Shown here piece after piece: positions 22,504 to 32,789 of a DNA stretch of 64,000 nucleotides (position 1 is its first letter; each line of letters opens with the position of its first letter). Source of the stretch: Hippasteria phrygiana (lineage: Eukaryota > Echinodermata > Asteroidea > Valvatida > Goniasteridae). Location of the stretch: contig JAZGUH010000412.1 in NCBI GenBank assembly GCA_037893225.1, positions 62,001-126,000 of the forward strand. Reading direction: 5' to 3'. The notes beneath the pieces are model-generated. The model was given only the letters and a program-made list of their open reading frames with translations, did no database searches and had not been told where the DNA came from. Made by a program: the position numbers and the translations under genes.

Positions 22504-24436
22504 CCAATTAATATTGGATGGTCAATTATAGCTTTAAGAACAACTTAAAATCCATAAAAAACCACCCACACCGTATCGAGAAGTACTCAAACTCTTCACA
22601 TTCTTGGCCAGGTTGAATTTTGAAGGAAAACAAAAATCATATGAATAGAATTACTTGTAACCCTAAACTCACTCCCCCTCTTCGCACCTTACATCAATGT
22701 CTGCCATTTCCGCACTGTTGCTCCGCCATTTCTGGCCTAATGTTTTACTTTCTGCGAGGAAGAACACAAGGATGGTATTATTATCTTATATGATCCTTAC
22801 TTGCTAGGAACCAGTTTCAGTGTTGCAACTGATCATTTTCTAGGCCTTTTGGGGCAGGGCATTTGTGAGGTAGGCCTAATTGAGACACTTTTTTGTACAA
22901 GTATTTATACTGGATAAAGCCAGTTTTTGAGTCCGAGTTACTCAGAGTAGCAGAAATCATACCATAGGCGCAAATCCTGGGGGGTGGCCCGGGGGAGGGG
23001 GATGGCCCGGGGGGAGGGGGGGTGGCCCATATAATCATCCCCCCAGAATTTTCCATGCCTTAAAAAACAAAAACTACGTAACTTTTGTTAATTAATTGTC
23101 GTAACTTTCAACATTAATAAAATAACCGATATTAAAACTCCTCTAAGCATGGATACTTTGCGCATAGTGGCGCATAGTGGTATTCTATTTTCCAATTTCC
23201 GATGCAAGTTTGATGGTTGATATAGTGTGTTCTGTTCATCTCAACAATACTAAAGTGAGCAAGGGCGTAGATTCCGGGGTTGGGGGAGGGGGGTATATAC
23301 CACTCCACTTTTTGAGGTCCATAGCATCAACCCCCCCCCCCCCCCCCCCACCCCGAAATTTTACTACCGACAAAAGGAATGTATACGAAAACACCAAAAC
23401 CTAAATTAAAAAAATGCAAAAAGTTGTGCGCAGGTGATCATAGCTGCATAATATTATGAATATCTGCTTTTAACAGCGCCCCCTTGTTCCCAAGTATACT
23501 ATCCCCCTCCCCCACCCCCCTCCCCAGCCTGCTTTTTAAAATATTTTCCGGGAAATATCTTGATCCTCCCCCCCCCCCACTTTTGGGCATGGATTTACGC
23601 CATACATTGCCACATAAACATGAGCCATCAGTTTTTGGACTTACTTTCCTTAAAACCCCAACCCCCTTCAGGTTTTCTCTACTGCAACAGAATCTAACAG
23701 CCAGAACAAAAGATCTCTTGTTCACTTCACACATATTCATGATATTGTTGGATTCGCAAGTCCTGCCCTATTTTATTTACAAAAACATAATTCTTAATGA
23801 TATTCAAGACCATCATCATGATCACCATTGTTGAGGCGAGTTCTGTCATTGTGTCTGTTACAAAATACATTTTTGTTCCTACAGCCTACAAGAAAGGTGT
23901 CCTAGCCTAAACTAACAGTAGTGCAGATAAGCAGGGGCAAGAGTTCTATGCAGACAGTTATAGCATGGATATCTCCATGGTTAGAGCATGGAGGAAGAAC
24001 GTTACATCATGTACATAGGCCCTACATGATACCAATCACCTGATCATACATTAGCTTGAATATTCCAGCTCTAGGCTCATGACATGCGGCGAATCTCACT
24101 TGTCATGAGCTTTAGAGCTGGAATTTTCAAGCTAATCATACATAACGTGTACAATACAATCGCTTTTTTAACACTCACGTCTCTGTTCCGTCTAGTTGCA
24201 CTGTATTGCAGTAAACCCAAGAGAGATCATTTTCGCTGCCTCCTTCTCGAAATAATTTGGTTTGTCACAGAAATGATACAATTCAACGCGTATAAAAGAC
24301 GATTTTAAAGGCCGGTTTACAGTCGGTCGCGCGATGGTTGCCGCGACTAAACATCACGCGCGTTCCTCTCACGTAGGGTTTATACTTGACGCGGAAGCAC
24401 CAGCGACTAGTCGCTGAAGGCCGGTTTATAGTCGGT
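22504..24436. repeat. 1.94-kb tandem duplication, copy 2
   Basis: Second copy of 20568-22503. The junction lies at GGTTTATAGTCGGT|CCAATTAATATTGG, i.e. inside a GGCCGGTTTATAGTCGGTCG word that occurs at the end of both copies. Near-identity points to a very recent event or to an unmerged haplotype in the assembly. Confidence 0.95.
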
Positions 24437-24943
24437 CGCGCGATGAAAATCGCCCGACGCTGATGGTCGCTGGACGCTAGGCCTTTTTGTGCAGTTTATA
24501 GTCGTCACGCGACGTTTGTAAACACACGCGCAGCATACGCGCACCGCGTCTGGTATTCGAATGCGACGTGTGACGATCAACGCATCGCCACTGCTGAACG
24601 TAACATTATTTTAGCTGCGATGATTATCAATTATCGGAGTTAGCAGCATTTTTTGGATGTGTGAATAATGTCTTTCCCAGCTATTTAATAACAATAAATA
24701 TTAAGACGCATAAATAAAATATTAGACGTTGTCGCTGCTTATTGATAGTGGTATATATTTTGTATGCCGTGTGCCATATTTGCATATTCATCGTCTCTTA
24801 CCGATCAGGCAATTCTATTGGCCCATTGAAAAAAAGTAAGGTCAGCGACCATGTCAAAGTTCAATTGATTGAAATCTGCAGCGACGTCGCCAGCGTCTTT
24901 CAGCGACTATTGTCGCTGGTGCTTCCGCGTCAACTATAAACCT
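24375..24943. mobile_element. TIR element with GCGACTAGTCGC ends
   Basis: The left end AGGGTTTATACTTGACGCGG and following AAGCACCAGCGACTAGTCGC are mirrored by the right end, which in reverse reads AGGTTTATAGTTGACGCGG and the same continuation. It is about 570 bp with no ORF of note and directly abuts the RecQ-bearing repeat. Confidence 0.65.
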
Positions 24944-25199
24944 AGTCTTGGTTCCAAGACGTCCTTAGCGATGCGACGTATAGCGCGCACGGCCTGTCGA
25001 CAGCGCCCTCTCGCTACACACACACACACACACACACGCCAAGGCTAAATCGCTAAGACTGTCTTGGAACGTAGTTGCATTTATCGCATGTATTTAGCCA
25101 ACACTCGCTAGTCAAGTTTTCTGTACTCACGTCGGGTTTACGTGTACGTACGTATGAACGTGCAGCGCAGTACCAATTAAGCCATTTGTTGTTTGTAGG

Positions 25200-25410
25200 G
25201 AAAACATATGATGCACGATATGGGGCAGAGCGAACCCCCCCCCCCCCCCCCCCCTTCTTTTGTGTTGGTCATTGTGTTCCTGGAATCTCAGGAATTCTTT
25301 TAAGAAGTCTAGGGGGGATGTGTTAGGTAACAATAGTCTGGAGAGTGTATATGGTATAGGGACAAAAAGGGGGGTACCCCTCTGCCCCATATCGTGCTGG
25401 GTATAGGAAA
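25200..25410 (+). mobile_element. MITE with GCACGATATGGGG ends, inside the RecQ repeat
   Basis: Ends CATATGATGCACGATATGGG and, in reverse, TATACCCAGCACGATATGGG. The related copy at 58.05 kb lacks it. Flanks contain the imperfect repeat AGGGAAAA / TAGGAAAA. The interior has a C run of 17 or more at 25238 and no ORF. Confidence 0.75.
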
Positions 25411-25420
25411 ACAATTCTGA

Positions 25421-25815
25421 CCGCGTGGACCAAGCGATCGATTTTACAGCAAACAAACTGGGCTTTGGAAAGCTGAAAAGTCATCAGATCAGTGCCATTC
25501 ATCAATTTGTACGTGGCCATGATTTGTTTGTTAATTTACCAACGGGATTTGGCAAGAGTGTCATTTTTCAAGCTGCTCCATTGGTCTTAGATTTCTTGAA
25601 CGAAGCATGGAGGTGTTTCCTACCTCCATGAACCATTCCTTCCTCCATGCATGAACGAAGTAACCGAATGCAAACAGGAGAAGGCGCTGATTATTGTCGT
25701 CGTGTCATTGAAAGCTATGGCCGTTGATCAGTTACATCGTGCTGAATATCTGGGACTGAAATTTGCAGAGATAACGTCTGATATTCCAGATCACATTTTT
25801 GGAACAATCCGAAGA
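25421..25815 (+). pseudogene. RecQ-like DNA helicase fragment
   Basis: Encodes the start of a superfamily-2 RecQ-type helicase core: GKLKSHQISAIHQFVRG, the Walker A motif NLPTGFGKS (motif I), then, after an interruption, VVVSLKAMAVDQL (motif Ia) and HRAEYLGLKFAEITSD. The DEAH box and everything after are absent. The reading frame breaks at 25606-25649 because two small palindromic CATGGAGG insertions sit there; in the uninterrupted frame ...DFLNE would continue directly into VTECKQEKAL. The fragment cannot be an active helicase. It probably represents part of a helicase gene carried by a transposable element. Confidence 0.85.
25599..25660. mobile_element. Two nested CATGGAGG micro-insertions with 7-bp TSDs
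   Basis: Outer insert: 25606-25630 (25 bp, 9-bp inverted ends CATGGAGGT), flanked by AACGAAG (25599-25605) and the AACGAAG at 25654-25660. Inner insert: 25634-25649 (CATTCCTTCCTCCATG), flanked by CATGAAC at 25627-25633 and 25650-25656. The copy at 57810-57848 has the outer but not the inner insert. Confidence 0.8.
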
Positions 25816-26099
25816 TTTCTCAATCCTGTTTGCCAGTGCAGAATCACTCTGCTCAGAACGTTAACTGACTACCCAGCTAACACATTATGCTTTTATAACA
25901 TTATGAAAAGGTCTTACGGATGTTATATATAAAACATTTTAAAATAACATTTTAAAAACCTTATAGAAATGTTACGATAAACAGAACAACATTTTAATAA
26001 CATAATTTAAATGTCTCAAATTTGACGTTTTATCGAGTATGTTAAAGTGATGTCATCCAAATGTTATAACCAAATGTTTTAATTTAGTTTTCATGAGGG

Positions 26100-29065
26100 A
26101 AAGTTTGCCATAAATGTGATATTTTAAAAATATAATCCAGATGTTTTATAAATATCATAAAACGTTACTAAAACATCTCCTGAATGCTTGAGTCCACGGT
26201 ACTATCAAAAACGTTTGAAAATGTTATAAATGCACTTCTATCTAATGTTTAAAAGTGGTTTAACTTAATTAATAAATGTCAGTGCATGTGATATTTTGAA
26301 GACGTCATTATAATGTTGCCACCTTATTATCTGTAAGTTTTTATAATGTTCTTAAAAAATATTTTTAAAAATATAATACTATGTTTTACAAATATCCCTA
26401 AAATGTCATACCGCAGAGTTGACAACATTCATAAAACATTTTATAGATGTTTGAGTCCATGGAAGAATCAGTAACGTTAAAATAATGTTTAAAAAACACT
26501 TCATACTGATGTTTAAAACTTGTCCGAATTATTAAATATATCTCAGAACATTTTATATTTAAAAGACATCATTATACTGACCTTTTCCAGCATAGGGTGA
26601 CCGGTCACCGTTTTTCTATGGGTATGGGGCGACCGACCGGCTTAGGGCGACCGATTACCGGTCGCCTTAAGGTAAAAGCAATAGGAAGAGATAGGGTTAG
26701 GTTACATTTTTTTAGATGCACAATGCCCATAGACCGGTCGCCCTAATGCGGGAAAGGGCGTTATATATATAATGTTACCATTCGTATGTTTTTATAATGT
26801 TCTTAAAACATATATTTGTATCCTTAAAATTATGTTGCAGAACTATGTGTAAAATATTATGCCAAATTATTGATAACATTCTTAAAACATGTTATAAATA
26901 TTTGAGTCCACATAACTATTATTAACGTTTTAATAATGTCAAAAAAACATTTCTGCCTGATGTTTAAAACTTGTCTTAGGTAAAAAATAAATCTCGGGCA
27001 TTTGATATCAAAACGACGCGATGATAATGTTACCATCTCAACATGTGTATGTTTTCATGATGTTCTTAAAACATCTTTTAAAAATATGAAACCATGTTTC
27101 ACAGATATCCCTAAAATATTATGACAAAGAGTTGACAACATTCTTAAAACATGATGTAAATGTTTGAGTCCATGAAAGAATTAGTTAAACGTCTAAATTG
27201 TTAAATATATCTTTTTATATTTGAAAGACATCATTATAGTGTTACCACCTAAATAGTCGTATATTATTATGATGATGTTCTTAAAACATATGCGTATAGC
27301 ATACAAAATTTGTTTAAGAAATATCATTAAAATGTTATGCCAAATTATAGATAACATTCTTAAAACATGTTATAAATGTTCAAGTTAAGAAATATATGTA
27401 CATGTATTAGGTAATAAATATATCTCTCGGGCATTTGATATCAAAACGACGTTATGATAATGTTACCATCTGAACATTTGCATTTTAAAAATGTGTTTAA
27501 AACATCTTTAAAAAATATAAAACCATGTTTCATAGATATCCCTAAAAATGTTATGACAAGAGTTGACAACATTCTTAAAACATGTTATTAATGTTTATAG
27601 TGCATGGAAGAATCGGTTAAACGTTTAAATAATATGTTGCTGCAAAAGTACTTGTCTGAATTGTTAAATACCAGTATATAATAGAGCTTTTGATTTTTAA
27701 AAGACATCATTATAATGTTACCACCTAAATATAGTGGTGTACTATTATGAAGTTCTTAAAACATGTGTGTATAGCATTAAAACATGTTTCAGAAATATCT
27801 TACACAGGTTATGCCAAATTCTTGACAACATTCTTAAAACATGTTCTAAATGTTCGAGTCCACAGAACTATACTATAAACGTTATAATAATGTTGTAAAA
27901 ACATTTCTGCCTGGTGTTTAAAACTTGTCTTATATAATAAATATATCTCGGGGCATTTGATATCATAACGACGTCGTGATAATGTTACCATCTGAACATT
28001 TTAATGTTTTTATGATGTTCTGAAAACATCTTTGAAAAATATGAAACTATGTTTTACAGATATCCCTGAAATGTTATGCCAAATTCTTGACAACATTCTT
28101 AAAACATGTTCTAAATGTTCGAGTCCACAGAACTATACTATAAACGTTATAATAATGTTGTAAAAACATTTCTGCCTGGTGTTTAAAACTTGTCTTATAT
28201 AATAAATATATCTCGGGGCATTTGATATCATAACGACGTCGTGATAATGTTACCATCTGAACATTTTAATGTTTGTATGATGTTCTGAAAACATCTTTGA
28301 AAAATATGAAACTATGTTTTACAGATATCCCTGAAATGTTATGCCAAATTCTTGACAACATTCTTAAAACATGTTATAAATGTTCGAGTCCACAGAACTA
28401 TACTATAAACGTTATATTATTGTTGTAAAAACATTTCTGCCTGTTGTTTAAAACTTGTCTTAGATAATAAATATATCTCGAGGCATTTGATATCATAACG
28501 ACGTCGTGATAATGTTACCATCTGAACATTTTTATGTTTTTATGATGTTCTGAAAACATCTTTGAAAAATTTAAAACTATGTTTTACAGATATCCCTGAA
28601 ATGTTATGCAAAATTCTTGACAACATTCTTAAAACATGTTCTAAATGTTCGAGTCCACAGAACTATACTATAAACGTTTTAATAATGTTGTAAAAACATT
28701 TCTTCCTGGTGTTTAAAACTTGTCTTAGAAAATAAATATATCTCGGGGCATTTGATATCATAACGACGTCGTGATAATGTTACCATCTGAACATTTGTAT
28801 GTTTTTATGATGTTTTGAAAACATTTTTGAAAAATATGAACCATGTTTTACAGATATCCATAAAATGTTATGACAACAAGAGTTGACAACATTCTTAAAA
28901 CATGTTCTAAATGTTCGAGTCAACAGAACTATACTATAAACGTTATAATAATGTTTTAAAAACATTTCTTCCTGGTGTTTAAAACTTGTCTTAGAAAATA
29001 AATATATCTTGGGGCATTTGATATCATAACGACGTCGTGATAATGTTACCATCTGAACATTTGTG
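26100..29065. repeat. Degenerate satellite, ~215-265-bp unit
   Basis: The marker GACAACATTCTTAAAACATG recurs near 26425, 26870, 27130, 27350, 27564, 27826, 28090, 28355, 28620 and 28885. The last five are about 265 bp apart and nearly identical; earlier ones are more diverged. A short isolated patch lies at 43960-44335. Confidence 0.9.
26578..26772. mobile_element. MITE with CCTTTTCCAGCATAGGGCGA ends (copy 1)
   Basis: Ends TTTTCCAGCATAGGGTGACC and, in reverse, TTTCCCGCATTAGGGCGACC; about 190 bp with several ACCGGTCGCC words. It interrupts the satellite motif CATTATAATGTTACC and has TATA on both sides. A second copy is at 35316-35505. Confidence 0.8.
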
Positions 29066-29766
29066 ATGATGTTGTGACAACGTTATAGTGACCTCAATTT
29101 GCATGTTGACCCCAAGTGGGCGTGGTAAACCTTGGTGAAACAATTTTGTCACTTTCTTTCAACATGAACGTTATGTTTTGCGTAACAGCGATATGTTTTA
29201 GGGTGTTTTCATAGAGATAATTGTGTAATATTTAACTATTCAAAGTCTCAAAGAAACAAATTTGCCAAAAAAGCAAAACAAAACAAATAGAAGAATTTTG
29301 ACTTGCAAACTGTGACTAAAGACGACGGTGATATTGGGCATATATATACCATTTAGGGACGTACTTAAAGTGGAGGAGAGGCTTCCTCAGATATTTAATT
29401 ATGTATAGTATGTATACATAGTATATAATATATTGTATAGTATGTTAACTATTATTAATTAAGTATTAACCGATATAAAATCATTGATTTTCAGGAGCAG
29501 AGTTGCCGAATCTTGCTAACATAAACCGTTTCATTAATTGCAGGAACGATTAAGTGTGGGAATGGCATAAAGTGCATACAGATCCATAGAGCTTGCAAAT
29601 TACTGCTCCAACACGTAGTTCAAACGTTAATTAATACAAATTATAACATTTATTTTATAACATTTTAGTAACATTTGGGTGCAATTCCCTAACATTTCTA
29701 AGATATCATTATATTATTAAAACAATGTAAAACAATGTAAGAGCTGAATGCAAGTCACAAGCAACC

Positions 29767-30312
29767 CAGCTAACACGTGGTATAAATGTTATGTGTAATG
29801 TTGTGATGATATTACGAAATAATGTTATGGCGACATGGTCTTACAAACGTTTTAGTGATACCTACATGACATTAATGAAAAAATGTTGGTGCGATGTTTT
29901 CATAACGTTTCAAAATGTTCACAAAACATTGCCCATGAAATATTTTTACGATGTCAAATCAATATTTCATGGGCAATGTTTGTAAACATTTTGAAACGTT
30001 ATGAAAACATCGCACCAACGTTTTTTCATGAATGTCATGTCGGTATCACAAAAACGTTTGTAAGACCATGTCGCCATAACATTTTTGCGAAATATCACGA
30101 CAACATTACCTTATAGATGTTATTTTGATGTTTCAGCATCAGGTCAATGTAACGTTATGAAAACATCGCACCAACGCTTTTTCATGAATGTCATGTCGGT
30201 ATCACAAAAACGTTTGTAAGACCATGTCGCCATAACATTATTTCGTAATATCATCAAAACATTACACATAACATTTATACCACGTTATAAAAACATCAAT
30301 GTGTTAGCTGGG
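29767..30312. mobile_element. Foldback unit with duplicated right arm
   Basis: The left arm (29767-29955: GTGGTATAAATGTTATGTG..., GCGACATGGTCTTACAAACG...) is mirrored twice, at about 29965-30108 and again at 30150-30312. The two right arms share CGCACCAACG and TCATGAATGTCATGTCGG. It forms the right end of the 4.4-kb insertion. Confidence 0.8.
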
Positions 30313-30314
30313 TA

Positions 30315-30480
30315 GTAAGTTATTACTTAAACATGAGTTTCCTCCAGTGCGCAAGCGCGATTATTCGTTTGACCCGCCTGTTAAATTATGCATAAGCAGG
30401 TCGCGCGCGCTCCCTTGCGAAATGCCCAAGACGTTCTTAGCGATTTGGCCTTGGCGTGTGTGTGTGTGTGTGTACGCGTA
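30315..30480 (+). mobile_element. RecQ-fragment repeat, copy 1 (right part)
   Basis: Continues the repeat after the 4.4-kb insertion: AGTAAGTTATTACTTAAACA ... GCAGGTCGCGCGCGCTCCCT ... CCCAAGACGTTCTTAGCG, then a GT microsatellite. Matches 57495-57640 on the reverse strand. Confidence 0.75.
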
Positions 30481-30875
30481 ATGTAGGGGTTGTGGGGTAG
30501 GTTTTAGACAGGACAACAATGGGTACAAACGGAAAAAACCTACCCCACATCTTTCCTTTAGAAATATATTTACCCCACATGGACAACGCTATGGCTTTTG
30601 AGATTTCAATGGGTACAAAGGAAGAATAAAAGAAGGGATTAGGAGAACACAATAGATGTACCCCATATCTGTACTAAAGCCGACCAATTACCGACTTGAT
30701 TTCAAGTCTAAGCGGATGCAGACTTTCGAACAGCCTTGACCAATGCTAAAAATACACGTACGTTGTGCACAAAAAGCTTGCCGTTTACATGCACGTGCAA
30801 GAGGTACGTAATATTGCACACTATTTTCGTGTTTTTTTCACAACATCGAAAAGATTAGGCCTACACTGTGATATG
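30481..30875. other. Gene-free stretch
   Basis: Three loosely repeated blocks with TACCCCACAT or TACCCCATAT and CAATGGGTACAAA; no gene. Confidence 0.35.
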
Positions 30876-32544
30876 AAGCCCGGTTCATACTTCACGCGAA
30901 TGCAAATTGAATGCGAAGCGAATTTCATGACGTCAACAATTGAAGTTTCATTGTGACGTTCTCCGTTACCTTAAACGTACACACCGGCCTCAACCGGCCT
31001 CAAATAATCAATTCAGAATCATTGATTATACTATTTAAAAGGTTGTTGTGAAAATAATTTACCCAAATGTCTTTTCATTAACGAGAAATGGTCAAAAAAC
31101 CGAAATACGTCAAACGTTAACGTATACGCTTTTCCAGCCGCAACAACCGTCCACTTGTTGTGACATTATTGCGTGCCTGTAAACTGGTGCTTTGCTTATG
31201 GATCCCACAACTATTGCAATTCAAATAGAGGACACGGTGATCCAGTCTGCACGTTTGGACGGCCAGAATTATACATAAACAGTCATCACCAGTGAGAGAT
31301 CAATCAATAAGATCACGAGTCATGGAGAGCGTTGCATCGACTTCCAAAGATAGTGACACCATGGAGGTATTAAAAGAGGGTGAAAACTTCACCGCCCACG
31401 GAACACGGATAAATAAACCATGTAAACTGTGACATATAGTACACAATTTCACGCACACAGCAACCCCTTCCATGTACTCCTGTAGACATGGTCAGGCCCC
31501 TACAGCATCACTGTCAAACGTCATTTTTACATACCTATCCAACAAAATTCTGGCAAATACTGCATCTTTCATGCTGTCTTCAAGATCAGTCTCAAGTCCG
31601 AGGGCTTGGTCCCTCAGCGTTTTCCATCTGGCTAGGTTAGCTGGTCCAACCAATTTCGCTAGGCGGTCCTCACCATCTTGACGAAAGCGATCGGCCCTTC
31701 TCCGGGCTGCCCGTACGCTCAATATCCTCCGTTTCTCTGCGGATGATTTGACAGGACGGCCCCCACCACTAAACGACGTTTTCTGCTTTGCCTTTGGAGT
31801 AGTAGACATTTCGCTGTTTCACAGATTTAGGAGTAAAACTGCAATTTGCATGTGTCAACGACGGGGATCATGCCTTCAACGGGGTCCCATGCCTGCAGTG
31901 CTGACCAGCTCTGCGACGCGTCGACGCAAGCCGCCGACCAGTAGTACACAGCCGGCGCCAGTACTGTGATCGCTGTACCGATGTACATGTACAGTGCAGT
32001 GCAGCGTTGATAGATTTATGTGGCAGCTGTGCTGGATCTTCGTCCCCCGATGGCCGCGGGGGCTATGCCGCGCTGGCCCCACGCCGTGTCTCGTGAAACA
32101 TGGGTCCGTTGCCCGGTCTTTGGGAAAAGTGTTACGACTTTTGCCATAATTTCGCCAAATTGAAGTATAATCAACAATTAAACAATAGGTACAGTTTGGA
32201 AAAATAGTCATCATTATTATGGTTAAATTAAACTGGAATTTGGTTCAGTTATTGAAAGGTTTTACGGCTGGAAGTAAAACTAGCCCTAATGATCACGTGA
32301 ATTTCCTGAACCAAAATTTGGTGCAAGAAAGTCACGTGACTAACGATTTTTTTATATTATACGAAAACGAAAAAATTTCAAGTTGTCGCGCTTGGACCTT
32401 TATATTCTAATTAAGAAAACTCTTCCAGTCATCGTGAAATCTAATTTAGCGCCTAAAATCGCCCAAACATCGCCCAAGAGGCCGGTGTGTACCTTTAACG
32501 AATTCGCTTCGCATACGCATTCGCATGAAGTATGAGCCGGGCTT
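30876..32544. mobile_element. 1.67-kb TIR element with a small ORF
   Basis: Left end AAGCCCGGTTCATACTTCAC and right end, in reverse, AAGCCCGGCTCATACTTCAT. Similarity continues inward through GCGAATGC...GCGAAGCGAATT and again at ACACCGGCCTC. It contains an intact 105-codon ORF on the minus strand (31492-31809). No transposase catalytic domain is seen, so the element is probably non-autonomous or carries only an accessory protein. Confidence 0.75.
31492..31809 (-). CDS. 105-aa basic protein of a TIR element
   Basis: Minus-strand ORF starting MSTTPKAKQKTSFSGGGRPV, then a very basic segment (SSAEKRRILSVRAARRRADR) and a C-terminal part LARWKTLRDQALGLETDLED...VFARILLDRYVKM. The tail resembles a short helical module (a W..L....GL.TD...A..LLD.Y pattern) that I recall from many invertebrate predicted proteins associated with transposons; I cannot name a family. 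A role in DNA or RNA binding is suggested only by the basic composition. It sits alone inside the inverted ends of the 30876-32544 element, in reverse orientation to nothing else coding. It might be the first exon of a longer protein, since it ends in an ordinary stop without obvious domain closure. Confidence 0.5.
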   Translation of the reverse strand: MSTTPKAKQKTSFSGGGRPVKSSAEKRRILSVRAARRRADRFRQDGEDRLAKLVGPANLARWKTLRDQALGLETDLEDSMKDAVFARILLDRYVKMTFDSDAVGA

Positions 32545-32550
32545 TAGAAA

Positions 32551-32784
32551 TTTGGGTAAACAGATTATCCAACGTTGGTACAATAGTCAGCTTGTTCAAC
32601 ATTTGGGTATTTTGTCACGTAATTTACCAACTGTTGTATAACCACAGCTGTTGTTTAACCCCACTTTAACCAACAATTGGTTTGTGCACAGCTGTGCTTA
32701 TGCAACAGTAAATTACGTGAAACATTACCCAAAGGTTGAACATGTTGATTACTGTACCAACGTTGGGTAATCTGTTTGCCCAAT
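32551..32784. mobile_element. 234-bp foldback element
   Basis: Left arm TTTGGGTAAACAGATTATCC... and right arm (reverse) ATTGGGCAAACAGATTACCC... pair over about 100 bp with few mismatches; the centre is rich in CAACAATTGG. A short related hairpin lies at 58748-58806 (GTTGGTCA...TGACCAAC). Confidence 0.8.
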
Positions 32785-32789
32785 AACAG

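Larger units (their letters stand above)
24942..25869 (+). mobile_element. RecQ-fragment repeat, copy 1 (left part)
   Basis: Starts CTAGTCTTGGTTCCAAGACG, contains CGACAGCGCCCTCTCGCTAC and a CA microsatellite, then the helicase fragment. It continues at 30315-30480 after a 4.4-kb insertion. Matching sequence lies at 57495-58353 (reverse strand) and a short left-end fragment at 42492-42600. Different DNA flanks each copy's left end, so this is a dispersed repeat. Confidence 0.75.
25872..30312. mobile_element. 4.4-kb satellite-filled TIR insertion with TA duplication
   Basis: Begins CCCAGCTAACAC and ends with the exact complement GTGTTAGCTGGG, with TA on either side (25870-25871, 30313-30314). 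The paralogous locus at 57.64 kb (reverse strand) reads GTTAACTGACTAGTAAGTTA with no insertion and a single TA, giving an empty site. The interior has no protein-coding ORF. It is mostly a degenerate tandem repeat (about 26100-29065) plus a foldback unit (29767-30312). Confidence 0.88.

Noticed and set aside
22151..24308. Two identical 74-codon ORFs (22151 and 24084)
   Set aside because: Identity is due to the 1.94-kb duplication and not to selection on a protein; no domain.
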